Part shown: piece by piece, positions 34,263 to 43,679 of the stretch
How the letters are laid out: every line of letters starts with the position of its first letter
How positions within the stretch are numbered: the stretch's first letter is position 1
DNA from: Natronincola peptidivorans
GTDB lineage: Bacteria; Bacillota; Clostridia; Peptostreptococcales; Natronincolaceae
Reading direction: 5' to 3'
NCBI RefSeq assembly: GCF_900111615.1
Contig: NZ_FOHU01000006.1
Location: forward strand, 62,001 to 126,000
DNA: 64,000 bases
Position numbers and translations under genes: made by a program
The notes under the pieces: generated by a model
Told to the model about the DNA's origin: nothing
Databases searched by the model: none
Seen by the model: only the letters and a program-made list of their open reading frames with translations

Positions 34263-35636
34263 TTAGTGTAGTTGAAATTCCTTCAAAACATCTTTTTCTT
34301 TGATGTTTGGAAGGGTTAATGGTTCATTAAAATCAAAATACGTAAAAGTTCCAACACTGGTGGTATGATTTTCTACGATTCCTGATACTCTATGAATGGT
34401 TTGGTCAACCTCTATCTTTTCTAACTCCTTTGTTGCCTTGTTAATATAATATTTATATTCTACTTCCAAATCCATGCCGCTGAGTAGACTTTTTAGCATT
34501 TCTTCTATTTGCTGCCGCTTTTCAGCTTCCTCCTGCTGGGTTATTTCCTGTGTTTCCTTCATCTGTAGCGTAAGGGGTAAAATTTTCTTAATGATTTCAT
34601 CCATTGCCGCTTTTACGGATTCTTTATCAACAGTAAACAGGATAACATAATAATCTTCTCCATCAATTTTTTCCTCTGGTAGATAGGCAGCTGTCATTCC
34701 AAATAGCTGTATTTGCTGTTTAGATATCCCTGTACCTCCTTCGATACTGGTTCCCATCAATACCTCTATTTCCTTCATCATTGGATTAATATCCTGCTTC
34801 ATCCATTTGTTGGTTTCTGGTAGTTTAACGTACATCTCGTGGTTGCCTATGACCATTTCTGTCACAGCCTCTATTTCTTCTCCTTCTGTCTTTACCTTGG
34901 TGGTACTTATTACATGGTTTTTATCCTTTTCTTGATCCATCGAAGCTTCTTGAAGCATTTCCATTGTCATAAAAACCTCATAATTTTCTTGAGATTTGTC
35001 TATTACATGAGATTCCATAGTCATTTTTAGGTTATACTTTAGGGCTTTAAGTGCCGCCAGCTTATCTTCTGTTTTTTCCAGCATGTCCCCTGCCGTTAAC
35101 CCTTCTCTAGTAAATACCTCTGTGGCCTTTAGCATCATGTCTTCTAAATCTTTTATGGTGACAGGCCCTTGAGGGTTAAAAATCTCTTTATCTCCATCAA
35201 TAATACCTTCTTTTGCTCCATAAGCTATATAGGCCTTTGCCCAGCTAGAAATGGCATCTCTATCCTGAAAGTCTGTGTATTCAACAGCTTTATGTGCTGG
35301 CACTTTTTTTGTCATATCTAATTCTCCAAAGCTTTTTAATACCATAGTTACTGCTTGCTCCTTTGTTACAGTATCTGCTGGGTAAAAGCTGTTCCGATAC
35401 CCGGATGCGATTCTCTGCTTTACAGCAGCTTCTACATAAGGTATCTCCTCTGGATTTGTTACATCTTTAAAGGAAGAGGTATTGGTTGCTTCTATGTTAA
35501 TATTTCTTAGATCCAACAGTGCCTTTATAAATTCTACACGATTGACGGGCTTTCCATGGGTGTCAGCAAAAGCCGTCATAGTCATAGAAAAGATTAATAA
35601 TATACTTAGTATCATAGGCTTTTTCGTTTTTCTCAT
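34263..35636 (-). CDS. Secreted protein with SLH domains and a lipoprotein-like C-terminal domain
   Basis: 457 residues with a Sec signal peptide (MILSILLIFSMTMTAFA). Two S-layer-homology repeats follow (VNRVEFIKALLDL..., EQAVTMVLKSFGE, and AISSWAKAYIAYGAKEGIIDG), then a 280-residue domain with KYNLKMTMESHVID and KYYINKATKELEKIEV. The latter resembles the DUF6612/LppX-like beta-sheet proteins seen in Firmicute surface proteins. SLH repeats bind pyruvylated cell-wall polymers, so it is probably a surface protein. ATG at 35642 or 35636 both fit GAGGAGAGG; I choose the second. A sigma-A promoter lies at 35723-35751. Confidence 0.82.
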   Translation of the reverse strand: MRKTKKPMILSILLIFSMTMTAFADTHGKPVNRVEFIKALLDLRNINIEATNTSSFKDVTNPEEIPYVEAAVKQRIASGYRNSFYPADTVTKEQAVTMVLKSFGELDMTKKVPAHKAVEYTDFQDRDAISSWAKAYIAYGAKEGIIDGDKEIFNPQGPVTIKDLEDMMLKATEVFTREGLTAGDMLEKTEDKLAALKALKYNLKMTMESHVIDKSQENYEVFMTMEMLQEASMDQEKDKNHVISTTKVKTEGEEIEAVTEMVIGNHEMYVKLPETNKWMKQDINPMMKEIEVLMGTSIEGGTGISKQQIQLFGMTAAYLPEEKIDGEDYYVILFTVDKESVKAAMDEIIKKILPLTLQMKETQEITQQEEAEKRQQIEEMLKSLLSGMDLEVEYKYYINKATKELEKIEVDQTIHRVSGIVENHTTSVGTFTYFDFNEPLTLPNIKEKDVLKEFQLH

Positions 35637-35722
35637 AAACATCCTCTCCTCTGTATTGTTCTATAAAAATTATTTTCGTATTTCGTATATGGTAAATCCA
35701 TAGAAAATTATCACTATGCCTT

Positions 35723-35751
35723 ATTGTACCAATTTTTTGACTTTTTATCAA
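35723..35751 (-). promoter_or_regulatory. Sigma-A promoter of the SLH-domain gene
   Basis: On the minus strand TTGATA (35746-35751), 17 bases, TACAAT (35723-35728). Confidence 0.75.
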
Positions 35752-35847
35752 TTTTAGTAAAAATCTTCTTTTCATGGTTTTTCTATTTTTTGCTCTAAAA
35801 TATCTCTTTTAAAAACATATTTTCTCCTTGTTGATATTGCTTTACAC

Positions 35848-35892
35848 AAAAAAACAGCAGAAACTGATGATTTTTTTCTTCAGCTTCTACTG
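35848..35892 (-). terminator. Terminator of metG-tatD
   Basis: On the minus strand CAGTAGAAGCTGA pairs with TCAGTTTCTGCTG (two mismatches), followed by seven T residues, six bases past the tatD stop. Confidence 0.82.
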
Positions 35893-35898
35893 GATTAT

Positions 35899-36666
35899 TT
35901 ATTGAATATGAAAGAGTTTTTTGGTGTTTTCCTTGGTTTGCTGTGCTACTTTCTCAAAAGAAATCCCTTTTGCTTCTGCAATGGTCTCAGCAACATGTCG
36001 AACATAGGCTGGTTCGTTCCTTTTGCCTCTATAGGGCACTGGCGCTAGGTAGGGACAATCCGTCTCTATTAGCAGCCATTCTAGTGGAATCTCCTTGGCT
36101 ACTTCATAGGTTTTTTTTGCATTTTTGAAGGTAATGGGTCCTGCTAAGGAAATATAGATCCCTCTTTTTATATATTCCTTTGCCAGCTCTACGCTGCCAG
36201 AGTAACAATGCATGACACAGCCCAATTCTCCTGCTTTATATTCCTCCAATATATCAAACACCTCTCCATGGGCCTCTCGGTCATGAACAATGATGGGCAG
36301 CTTTACCTCTTGTGCCAGTTGGATTTGCCTTCGAAACCATTTTCTTTGATCTTCTCTAGGAGAATGATCATAGTGAAAATCTAAGCCGATTTCTCCAATG
36401 GCTACCACTTTTTCTTTGTTGGTAAAGGATTTGATGATGGTTACTGTATCCTCATCCATGTCCTTCACATCATGGGGATGTACCCCTACTGCAGCATACA
36501 TCATGGAATACTTTTCTGCTAGGTTTACTGCCTTGATAGAGGTGTTGAGATCTGCTCCGGGATTAAGAATAAACTCTACCCCATTTTCCTTTGCCCTTTT
36601 TAGTATTTCGTCTCTATCTTTATCAAATCGACTGTCATCTAAATGGGCATGACTATCAAAAAGCAT
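35899..36666 (-). CDS. tatD: TatD-family metal-dependent hydrolase (DNase)
   Basis: 255 residues, a TIM-barrel hydrolase. Metal ligands are visible in FDSHAHLDDSRFD, GEIGLDFHYD, VHDREAHGE, MHCYSGS and ETDCPYLAPVPYRGKRNEP. TatD enzymes are 3'-5' exonucleases or deoxyribonucleases; in B. subtilis the neighbour-conserved copy is yabD/dayD. It starts 14 bases after metG, after AAAGGGAGG, and shares the metG T-box transcript. Confidence 0.93.
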   Translation of the reverse strand: MLFDSHAHLDDSRFDKDRDEILKRAKENGVEFILNPGADLNTSIKAVNLAEKYSMMYAAVGVHPHDVKDMDEDTVTIIKSFTNKEKVVAIGEIGLDFHYDHSPREDQRKWFRRQIQLAQEVKLPIIVHDREAHGEVFDILEEYKAGELGCVMHCYSGSVELAKEYIKRGIYISLAGPITFKNAKKTYEVAKEIPLEWLLIETDCPYLAPVPYRGKRNEPAYVRHVAETIAEAKGISFEKVAQQTKENTKKLFHIQ

Positions 36667-36680
36667 TGTTTTGCCTCCCT

Positions 36681-38642
36681 TTAACTTATTAAGGTACCTG
36701 CAGGTATCTCTCCATCTGTTGTGGCCAATACCAGCTTTTTATCATTGGCGGCGGCTAGTATCATTCCTTGAGATTCTACACCTCTTAGTTTTACAGGCTT
36801 TAGGTTGGCTATTAAAATGACGGTTTTCCCAACCAAGTCCTCCGGTTGATAGTTCTCTGCAATACCGGAGACCACCTGTCTTGTTTCACTTCCTACCTGG
36901 AGCTGAAGCACCAATAGCTTATCCGCCTTAGGATGCTTCTCTGCTTTGATTACCTTTACTGCTCTTAGCTCCAGCTTATCAAAGTCATCAATGGTAATTT
37001 CCTCCTTTGGCTGGATAGTTACAGCCTCTTCTTCTTCTGGTACACCATTGATTTTTTTGAAATAAGCTTCATTAATTTGTTGAAGCTCCTCAACTTCTTT
37101 TTCTATATCTAGCCTTGGGAATAGGATTTCTCCTCTTTTTACTTTGATACCCTTTGGAAGCTTGCCAAAAACAGATGCCGCCTCCCAATCCGTACCTTGC
37201 CCTTCGTCAATTCCCATCTGTGTCCATATCTTTGCTGTGGTCTGTCCCATGATAGGCTTTAACAGTACAGAGATAATCCTAATACTGTCGGCTAGATTGT
37301 ATAATACTGTATTGAGTCTCCCTTGATTTGCTTCATCCTTTGCTAGAATCCAAGGGGTAGTTTCATCGATGTATTTATTCACCCGACGGATAACCTTCCA
37401 GATTTCCTCCAAGCCTTCGTGGAATTGAAGCTTATCGATGGCCTTCTCTAGCTTATCAGCTGCTGCAGTCACTGTTTCCTTTAAATCTTCATCAAATTCT
37501 CCTGGAACTGTTGCTTCTGGGATAATACCGCCGTTATACTTTTCAATCATGGTAATGGTTCTACTGACTAGGTTTCCTAGATCATTGGACAGATCAGCAT
37601 TAAATCGGCTGACAAAGGCTCTATTGGTGTAGGTGCCATCATAGCCAAAGGTAAATTCTCTTAGTAGGAAATATTTTAATGCATCCAGTCCATATCTTTC
37701 GATAAGGGGCTCAGGATAAACAATATTCCCTTTGGATTTTGACATTTTATCGTCACCAAACATAATCCAGCCGTGGCCATAGACCATTTTCGGCAATGGC
37801 TCATCTAAAGCCATCAGCATCGCTGGCCAAATAATTGTATGGAATCGGATGATTTCCTTTGCCATAATATGTACATTGGCAGGCCAGTATTTCTCATATT
37901 TCTCCTGGTTATCAGAGCTATAGCCTAGGGCTGTGATATAATTGGATAATGCATCTACCCATACATAGATAACATGCTTTTCATCAAAGGGCACAGGAAT
38001 CCCCCAGTCAAAGCTGGTTCTGGATACAGCTAAATCCTCTAGTCCTGGTTTAAGAAAGTTATTGATCATTTCATTCTTTCTGGACTCAGGAAGGCATATC
38101 TCTGGATGGTCTTGAAAGTATTGAATCAATCGGTCCTGGTATTTTGACAGCTTGAAGAAATAAGCCTCTTCCTTGGCTAGCTCAGCCGGTCTATTGCAAT
38201 CAGGACAAAGCTTTCCTTCCTTCAGCTGAGTTTCTGTCCAAAAAGACTCACAGGGTGTACAATACCAGCCTTCGTATTCACTTTTGTAGATATCTCCTTT
38301 ATCATAGAGCTTTTGAAAAATATATTGTACTGCTTTTACATGGCGTTCATCTGTGGTACGGATAAAATCATCATAGGATATATCCATTTTTTTCCATATG
38401 TTCTTTATGTCTTTTACGATTCCATCTACATACTCCTTTGGGGCCATCCCCTTTGCTTCAGCAGCTTTTTGGATTTTTTCTCCATGCTCATCTGTCCCTG
38501 TTAAAAAGTGTACATCATATCCCGTAAACCTTTTAAATCTTGCTAATGCATCTGATGCTACCGTTGTATAGGTATGACCAATATGCAGCTTTGCACTGGG
38601 ATAATAGATAGGTGTCGTTAAATAATAGGTGCCTTTACTCAT
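36681..38642 (-). CDS. metG: Methionyl-tRNA synthetase
   Basis: 653 residues. The catalytic Rossmann fold has HIGHTYT and [13 protein letters not shown] zinc knuckle ([16 protein letters not shown]) marks the four-Cys type. The anticodon-binding helical domain follows, and the last 110 residues form the tRNA-binding OB domain ([20 protein letters not shown]). The enzyme charges elongator and initiator tRNA with methionine. Expression is controlled by the T-box leader at 38702-38956 with an AUG specifier. It is cotranscribed with tatD. Confidence 0.98.
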   Translation of the reverse strand: MSKGTYYLTTPIYYPSAKLHIGHTYTTVASDALARFKRFTGYDVHFLTGTDEHGEKIQKAAEAKGMAPKEYVDGIVKDIKNIWKKMDISYDDFIRTTDERHVKAVQYIFQKLYDKGDIYKSEYEGWYCTPCESFWTETQLKEGKLCPDCNRPAELAKEEAYFFKLSKYQDRLIQYFQDHPEICLPESRKNEMINNFLKPGLEDLAVSRTSFDWGIPVPFDEKHVIYVWVDALSNYITALGYSSDNQEKYEKYWPANVHIMAKEIIRFHTIIWPAMLMALDEPLPKMVYGHGWIMFGDDKMSKSKGNIVYPEPLIERYGLDALKYFLLREFTFGYDGTYTNRAFVSRFNADLSNDLGNLVSRTITMIEKYNGGIIPEATVPGEFDEDLKETVTAAADKLEKAIDKLQFHEGLEEIWKVIRRVNKYIDETTPWILAKDEANQGRLNTVLYNLADSIRIISVLLKPIMGQTTAKIWTQMGIDEGQGTDWEAASVFGKLPKGIKVKRGEILFPRLDIEKEVEELQQINEAYFKKINGVPEEEEAVTIQPKEEITIDDFDKLELRAVKVIKAEKHPKADKLLVLQLQVGSETRQVVSGIAENYQPEDLVGKTVILIANLKPVKLRGVESQGMILAAANDKKLVLATTDGEIPAGTLIS

Positions 38643-38701
38643 ACTTTTTTTCCTCCTTCATACTTGTTTATTTTATTATTATTGCTGATTAAAAAATAAA
38701 A

Positions 38702-38956
38702 AATCCCTATACCGTATTATTGGTATAGGGACGAGTTTTAACTCATGTTACCACCCTAGTTTATCATTGCTTCGCAGCAACAAACTCTGTAAGTGAAATC
38801 AATCACCCTGTAGTATAACGGCTACAATTCCGTCATGACCTAAGCCTAGTACTGCTAGACCTCAGCCAAGAAGTTCAGGGGCCATCTTCGATAAATATCT
38901 TTAGTACCGGCTTTCACCTATCCCGGCTCTCTGCTATTGATAATCCATTAAACTTC
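38702..38956 (-). ncRNA. T-box leader (Met specifier) of metG
   Basis: On the minus strand, stem I opens with GAAGTT (paired with AACTTC after the specifier). It contains the AGAGAGCCGG...GGTGAAAGCCGG apical motifs, and then the specifier ATG at 38883-38885 in the context CGAAG-ATG-GCCCCTGAAC. The T-box AGGGTGGTAACATGAG lies at 38742-38757. The terminator CCCTATACC/GGTATAGGG (38705-38730) is followed by a T-rich run. Uncharged tRNA-Met would stabilise the antiterminator and raise metG expression. Confidence 0.93.
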
Positions 38957-38986
38957 AATAAGTTAATAAGTTAGGTGCCTGGCACC
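38957..38986. repeat. GGTGCC palindromic repeat, copy 2, in the metG leader
   Basis: Identical over 30 bases to the copies at 2772 and 39118. It lies between the metG promoter and stem I of the T-box, and is flanked by a perfect 11-bp inverted repeat (38935-38945 and 38988-38998). Confidence 0.9.
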
Positions 38987-39056
38987 TGATTATCAATACT
39001 AAATCCTTTTACCTACTCTTCCCATCATTACTTTTGTTTTTCTTATGTTACACATT

Positions 39057-39085
39057 AATATATAAAATTATTCGGCTTCTGTCAA
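39057..39085 (-). promoter_or_regulatory. Sigma-A promoter of metG
   Basis: On the minus strand TTGACA (39080-39085), 17 bases, TATATT (39057-39062). Transcription would start near 39050 and run through the GGTGCC repeat into the T-box. Confidence 0.88.
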
Positions 39086-39117
39086 TATATAGAACCGGTT
39101 TTATGATAGAAATAAAT

Positions 39118-39147
39118 AATAAGTTAATAAGTTAGGTGCCTGGCACC
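39118..39147. repeat. GGTGCC palindromic repeat, copy 3, at the spmB 3' end
   Basis: Same 30 bases as copies 1 and 2. Its last base is the first base of the spmB stop codon on the plus strand, so the palindrome directly abuts the gene end and may act as a transcript 3' hairpin. Confidence 0.9.
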
Positions 39148-39680
39148 TAAAGAAATACTATTCTACAAATTACCACAGATGCAATCATAGCAGCAAAATG
39201 TGCTATTAGGGCTGCTGGTACCGTATGTCTGGAGTACTTGATTCCTACTGCTCCAAAGTATACTGCCATCGTATAAAAGATGGTTTCTGCTGACCCCATC
39301 ATAGTAGAGGCTACCCTGCCTACAAAGGAATCTGGACCGTAATGAGTCAGGATATCCTGCAGCACCCCAAGGGCCCCACTTCCGGATATGGGTCGCATTA
39401 TTGCTAGGGGCAGTACCTCTGGGGGAATACCTAAAAGGGTCATGGGGGCTTTCATGAAGCTGATGATAAGCTCCATAGCCCCTGATTTTCTCATAACTCC
39501 GATGGCAAGAAAGATGGCTATTAAATAGGGCATAATTCTGACAGCGGTTTTGAATCCTTCACTTGCTCCCTCTACAAAGGCATCATAGAGGTTGACTTTT
39601 TTTATCATGCCATGTATTAAGATAACAGATATCATGATGGGAATAGCCGCTACGGAAATAATCGTCAATATATAAATCAT
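39147..39680 (-). CDS. spmB: Spore maturation protein SpmB
   Basis: 177 residues with a nucleoside-recognition (Gate) domain and about five membrane segments. The start is MIYILTIISVAAIPIMIS, and the core is RIMPYLIAIFLAIGVMRKSGA, MRPISGSGALGV and STMMGSAETIFYT. SpmA and SpmB together are needed for spore core dehydration and heat resistance. The ATG overlaps the spmA stop (ATGA) and follows GGAGAGAAGG. A GGTGCC palindrome sits at its 3' end. Confidence 0.92.
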   Translation of the reverse strand: MIYILTIISVAAIPIMISVILIHGMIKKVNLYDAFVEGASEGFKTAVRIMPYLIAIFLAIGVMRKSGAMELIISFMKAPMTLLGIPPEVLPLAIMRPISGSGALGVLQDILTHYGPDSFVGRVASTMMGSAETIFYTMAVYFGAVGIKYSRHTVPAALIAHFAAMIASVVICRIVFL

Positions 39681-40252
39681 CCTTCTCTCCCCTCCAATAC
39701 CTTGCATACAAATATTCCTACAGCAGTAGATACTGCCGTGGCTACAAAGGAGGTGGCTATAATTTCTGTAGGTGCTGCAGATCCAGCATCTCCTCTTAGC
39801 TTTAATACCGTTAAGGGAATTAACTGTATTGAGGACATGTTGATGACCAAGAACATGCACATGGCATTTGTGGCTGCTTTTTTGTCTTTATTTAGGGTTT
39901 GCAGCTCCTCCATTGCCTTGATACCTAATGCAGTGGCTGAATTCCCTGCACCAAACATATTTGCTACCATATTCATCATGATAGCACTAATGGCAGGATG
40001 ATCTGCCGGCACCTTAGGAAAAAGGAGCTTGGTGACGGGCTGCATGATGAGGGCAAAGGCTTTTATCAGGCCTGATTTCTTGGCAATGTTCATAAGCCCC
40101 AGCCAAACTGCCATAATACCAGTAAGACCGATAGCAAAAATTACCGCCTCCTGGGCATCCTGTAAAATAACGTCATTGATAATCTCTATTTTCCCATTAA
40201 AGATGGCTACTATCATACCAAAAATAATCATACTAAACCATATGATACTCAT
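39677..40252 (-). CDS. spmA: Spore maturation protein SpmA
   Basis: 191 residues, a Gate-domain membrane protein with VIFAIGLTGIMAVWLGLMNIA, NMVANMFGAGNSATALGIKA and LFLVINMSSIQLIPLTVLKL-like stretches. It is the partner of SpmB, translationally coupled by a 4-base overlap. Both probably sit in the forespore membrane. The ATG follows AAGAGGATAAAA. In B. subtilis spmAB lie beside dacB; here they stand alone between metG and pncB. Confidence 0.92.
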   Translation of the reverse strand: MSIIWFSMIIFGMIVAIFNGKIEIINDVILQDAQEAVIFAIGLTGIMAVWLGLMNIAKKSGLIKAFALIMQPVTKLLFPKVPADHPAISAIMMNMVANMFGAGNSATALGIKAMEELQTLNKDKKAATNAMCMFLVINMSSIQLIPLTVLKLRGDAGSAAPTEIIATSFVATAVSTAVGIFVCKVLEGREG

Positions 40253-40500
40253 TTTTATCCTCTTTTCTTTTTCATACCTATAGAAGTTTTAAGGATTGAT
40301 TCTACAGGCAGTGAGATTTGTTCATGCATTACAATAGTATGATAGATGGCTTTTCCTATATGACTTTCTTATGCTGAGGATGATCTAAGTTCAATGGTAT
40401 GGGCTTAATCAAATATCAGCATTTATCTTTAACTGCTCTTCGCTTTAAAAAAACATAATTGACCTCCCACCCTGTTTAAATTTTTCTTTTATTGACAAAA
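40253..40500. other. Gap between divergent spmA and pncB
   Basis: The interval must hold a minus-strand promoter for spmA. On the minus strand CATACCAT near 40390 resembles a sigma-E -10 box but has no matching -35 at the right distance. Nothing else is visible. Confidence 0.3.
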
Positions 40501-40503
40501 ATC

Positions 40504-40512
40504 TGTTATAAT
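40504..40512 (+). promoter_or_regulatory. Extended -10 promoter of pncB
   Basis: TGTTATAAT at 40504-40512 is a perfect extended -10 (TGnTATAAT). The TTGACA at 40492 is too close to serve as its -35. The pncB start is 60 bases on. Confidence 0.6.
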
Positions 40513-40571
40513 AGGCTTGGAAGAAAAACTTCTTTTCTCACCAAATACTTTAAGATAAGGAAGGAAATAAA

Positions 40572-42011
40572 ATGAGAAACCTCGCTTTACTAACAGATTT
40601 TTATCAGTTAACCATGATGAATGGTTACCTAAAGCACAAGCTTGATGAGGATATTGTTGTTTTTGATTATTTTTTTAGAAAGAATCCTTCTAATAACAGC
40701 TACACGATTGTTGCTGGTATAGAACAAGTAATAGATTATCTTGAAAACCTTAGCTTTACAGAGGAGGATCTGCAGTACTTAAGAGGGTTGAATTTTGATG
40801 AAGAGTTTCTCAACGCCCTTAAAGGCTTTAAATTTTCTGGAACGATTTACGGGGCACCAGAAGGCTCTATTATGTTTCCACATGAACCGATTTTACGGGT
40901 AAAGGCTAGATGCTTTGAAGCACAGTTAATTGAAACTGCCCTTTTAAATATTTTAAACTTCCAATCCCTGATCGCTACCAAAGCTTCCAGAATTTGTGAA
41001 GCAGCAGATGGAGATCCCGTGATGGAGTTTGGTTTAAGACGGGCCCAGGGACCTGATGCTGGTATCTATGGAGCACGGGCTGCCGTCATCGGTGGATGTA
41101 CTTCTACCTCTAATGTTTTGGCAGGAAAAATGTTTGATATTCCGGTGGTAGGGACCCAGGCCCACAGCTGGATTCAGACCTTTGATTCAGAGCTTGAGGC
41201 TTTTCAGGCTTATGCAGCTATCTACCCTGATAGATGTCTTTTGCTGGTGGATACCTATGATACATTAAAAAGTGGTGTTCCTAATGCCATCAAGGTCTTT
41301 CAAGAATTAAAGGAAAAGGGCTATCAACCAAAAGGGATACGGATTGATTCAGGAGATATCGCTTATCTTTCTAAGGAGGCCCGAAAACAGTTGGATGCTG
41401 CTGGCTTTCATGATGTATCTATTGTAGCCTCTAGTGATTTAGAAGAGGAAACGATTTATAGTTTAAAGATTCAAAGGGCCGCTATTAATGGCTGGGGTGT
41501 AGGAACCAATCTTATTACCTCCAGTGATTCTCCTGCTTTAGGAGGGGTTTATAAGCTGGCAGCCATTGAAAAAAATGGAGGCTTGATTCCTAAAATTAAA
41601 ATTTCTGAAAACCCTGAAAAAATTACCAATCCTGGCTATAAAAAAGTGGTACGCATTTATGATGCTCATAACAATAATGCTCAGGCTGACTTGATTATGC
41701 TGGATGATGAGGTGATTGATACTACGCAGCCTCTTACTATTTTTCATCCTATATATACCTGGAAAAAGAAAACCTTCAACCGTTATAAAATAAGGGAGAT
41801 GCTGGTACCTATTTATGAGGAAGGTAAGCTGGTTTATCCTAGAAAAACTGTGGCTGAAATCAAAGCCTATACAGCTAAAGAGTTACAGACCCTTTGGCCA
41901 GAATATAAGCGCTTTAACCGTCCTCACCTTTATAAGGTGGACCTTTCACAGAAGCTTTGGGATTTAAAAAATGAGATGCTTAATGCATATAAAGAAAAGA
42001 ACTCCCTTTAG
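40572..42011 (+). CDS. pncB: Nicotinate phosphoribosyltransferase
   Basis: 479 residues, type of PncB found in Firmicutes. It begins NLALLTDFYQLTMMNGY and carries EFGLRRAQGPDAG, VVGTQAHSWIQTF, RIDSGDIAYLSKEAR and WGVGTNLITSSDSPALGGVY, the substrate and PRPP sites. The enzyme joins nicotinate to PRPP, feeding NAD salvage. It has its own promoter and a strong bidirectional terminator, so it is monocistronic. Confidence 0.96.
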   Translation: MRNLALLTDFYQLTMMNGYLKHKLDEDIVVFDYFFRKNPSNNSYTIVAGIEQVIDYLENLSFTEEDLQYLRGLNFDEEFLNALKGFKFSGTIYGAPEGSIMFPHEPILRVKARCFEAQLIETALLNILNFQSLIATKASRICEAADGDPVMEFGLRRAQGPDAGIYGARAAVIGGCTSTSNVLAGKMFDIPVVGTQAHSWIQTFDSELEAFQAYAAIYPDRCLLLVDTYDTLKSGVPNAIKVFQELKEKGYQPKGIRIDSGDIAYLSKEARKQLDAAGFHDVSIVASSDLEEETIYSLKIQRAAINGWGVGTNLITSSDSPALGGVYKLAAIEKNGGLIPKIKISENPEKITNPGYKKVVRIYDAHNNNAQADLIMLDDEVIDTTQPLTIFHPIYTWKKKTFNRYKIREMLVPIYEEGKLVYPRKTVAEIKAYTAKELQTLWPEYKRFNRPHLYKVDLSQKLWDLKNEMLNAYKEKNSL

Positions 42012-42085
42012 AGGAGACTCTTCAGGCAGCCAAGGGGCCTTCATTAGACCCTAAGCCTGTTGAAAAATTTTTATGTTTTTTACTT

Positions 42086-42141
42086 AAAAAACCCAGTGCC
42101 ATGCTGTGTAGTTGTCTACACTCTCCGGCTACTGGGTTTTT
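42086..42141. terminator. Bidirectional terminator between pncB and the nucleotidyltransferase gene
   Basis: AAAACCCAGTGCC pairs with GGCTACTGGGTTTT around a long loop that also has an internal TGTAG/CTACA hairpin, with A and T tracts outside. The outer stem equals that at 756-803. Confidence 0.85.
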
Positions 42142-42162
42142 AAGCTTCTGTACTTAAAAGCT

Positions 42163-43581
42163 TTAATATACTTTCTTTAGATATTGAATGACGGCTTCTT
42201 TATTTGGGGCAATTTCTCCAAAATAAATAGCTTTTTTTATGTCTTCCAGTACTTCTCCTACCTTTTTTCCCTCTGGAATATCAAGGAGCGCCATGATCTC
42301 TTCACCTTTTATCATGCTGGAAATTTCCTCTATAGGTCTATAACGGGTAAGATAGTTGTTGGCAATATATTCTATATGGACCTTAAACATCCCCATTTCC
42401 TCCTGAGGATCTAATATTCTTCTAGTGGCTACAATATCTGCTAGGGCAATCAAAAGAATTTCTAAGGTTTCCTTTCCCGTCTTTTGAAACAATGTATATA
42501 GTGTTTTGCCGCTAACATCATTTTTCTTGTACAGCTCCAAAGGCCACATATGAAGAAAGATGTATTTATACAGTATTTCCTTCTCCTTGAGGCTAAGCTT
42601 CAGCTTGTTACCATATTCTTTTATAATCTCTGCACCTGTTATTTCATGGCCCTTAAAGCGTACTCTTCCTGTGTCGTCTACCCTTTGGGCTGAAGGCTTT
42701 CCTACATCATGGAAAAGTGCTCCCAGCTTCAGCAGCTGTAATCGACTATGATTGCCGGCTACTATCTCATCACAATGGACCTCATAGGCTTCTCTTATAT
42801 GGTCCTCAAAAAACCCCTCTGCATAGATATAGCTTTCTACCACCTTCATGGTATAGATGGAATGATTCCAGCTGTCCAGCAGGTGATACTTGCATTCCCC
42901 CACTTCCTTCATCTCTCTTACTTCAGGAAAAATTTTTTCTAGCAGCTTTAGTTCTTTGTCCATGATACTAAAATAATGATGGGTCTTTTTTTCATTTAAT
43001 ATCTTAAATAGTTCCTCAGCAATCCGCTCTCCTGCCACAGTGGTTATTCCATTTCTGTGACTTCGAATTAACTCCTTTGTCTCCTCTTCTAATTCAAACT
43101 CTAGCTGAGACATAAACCGGACAGCCCTCAGCATTCTTAATGGGTCCTCTTGAAAAGCTTTCCCTTGTAAATGTCTTATCTTTTTACTATGTAATCCTTC
43201 TCTTCCGTTAAAAGGATCTATCACTTTTTCTTCTTCTAATGGCCAGCCTTCCTTTAGGTTATACGCCATTGCATTGATGGTGAAATCCCTTTCATAGAGG
43301 TCTTCTTCAATAGTCTTGCCTCGTATTTTGCTGAAATCCAAGATGATACCGTTTTTTAATACGACTCTATAGGTTTCCCTCTCTCTATCAAGCTCTACAA
43401 AGGTTCCTTGAAGCTTTTCTGCTGCTTTTTCAGCAAAGGCTCTATGATGATCTATCACTACTAAGTCAAGATCCTTTGAAACCCTATTTAATAATAAATC
43501 CCGTATCATGCCTCCTACTAAATATATCTCTACCTCCAGATTTTTACTCAAGTGAATCATGTCAGCAATAACGGTATTCAT
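42163..43581 (-). CDS. CCA-type tRNA nucleotidyltransferase with HD domain
   Basis: 472 residues. The N-terminal class II nucleotidyltransferase head shows VGGMIRDLLLNRVSKDLDLV with the catalytic DxD, RDFTINAMAYNL (base selection region) and EDPLRMLRAVRF. The central and C-terminal part contains an HD phosphohydrolase motif (LFHDVGKPSAQRVDD). Such proteins add or repair the CCA end of tRNA; some relatives add only A or CC, and the sequence alone does not fix which. The ATG follows GAGGAGTTGATAAA. It is monocistronic. Confidence 0.88.
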   Translation of the reverse strand: MNTVIADMIHLSKNLEVEIYLVGGMIRDLLLNRVSKDLDLVVIDHHRAFAEKAAEKLQGTFVELDRERETYRVVLKNGIILDFSKIRGKTIEEDLYERDFTINAMAYNLKEGWPLEEEKVIDPFNGREGLHSKKIRHLQGKAFQEDPLRMLRAVRFMSQLEFELEEETKELIRSHRNGITTVAGERIAEELFKILNEKKTHHYFSIMDKELKLLEKIFPEVREMKEVGECKYHLLDSWNHSIYTMKVVESYIYAEGFFEDHIREAYEVHCDEIVAGNHSRLQLLKLGALFHDVGKPSAQRVDDTGRVRFKGHEITGAEIIKEYGNKLKLSLKEKEILYKYIFLHMWPLELYKKNDVSGKTLYTLFQKTGKETLEILLIALADIVATRRILDPQEEMGMFKVHIEYIANNYLTRYRPIEEISSMIKGEEIMALLDIPEGKKVGEVLEDIKKAIYFGEIAPNKEAVIQYLKKVY

Positions 43582-43679
43582 TTTATCAACTCCTCAGTTT
43601 ATTTTCTAGCCCACTATTTAGCATTTACTTTTCTTTGAAAAAAACTACTATATATATTGCATTAGATAAATTACATGTT

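Noticed and set aside
40492-40512. TTGACA plus TATAAT as a standard pncB promoter
   Set aside because: Only nine bases separate the boxes; I keep the extended -10 alone.
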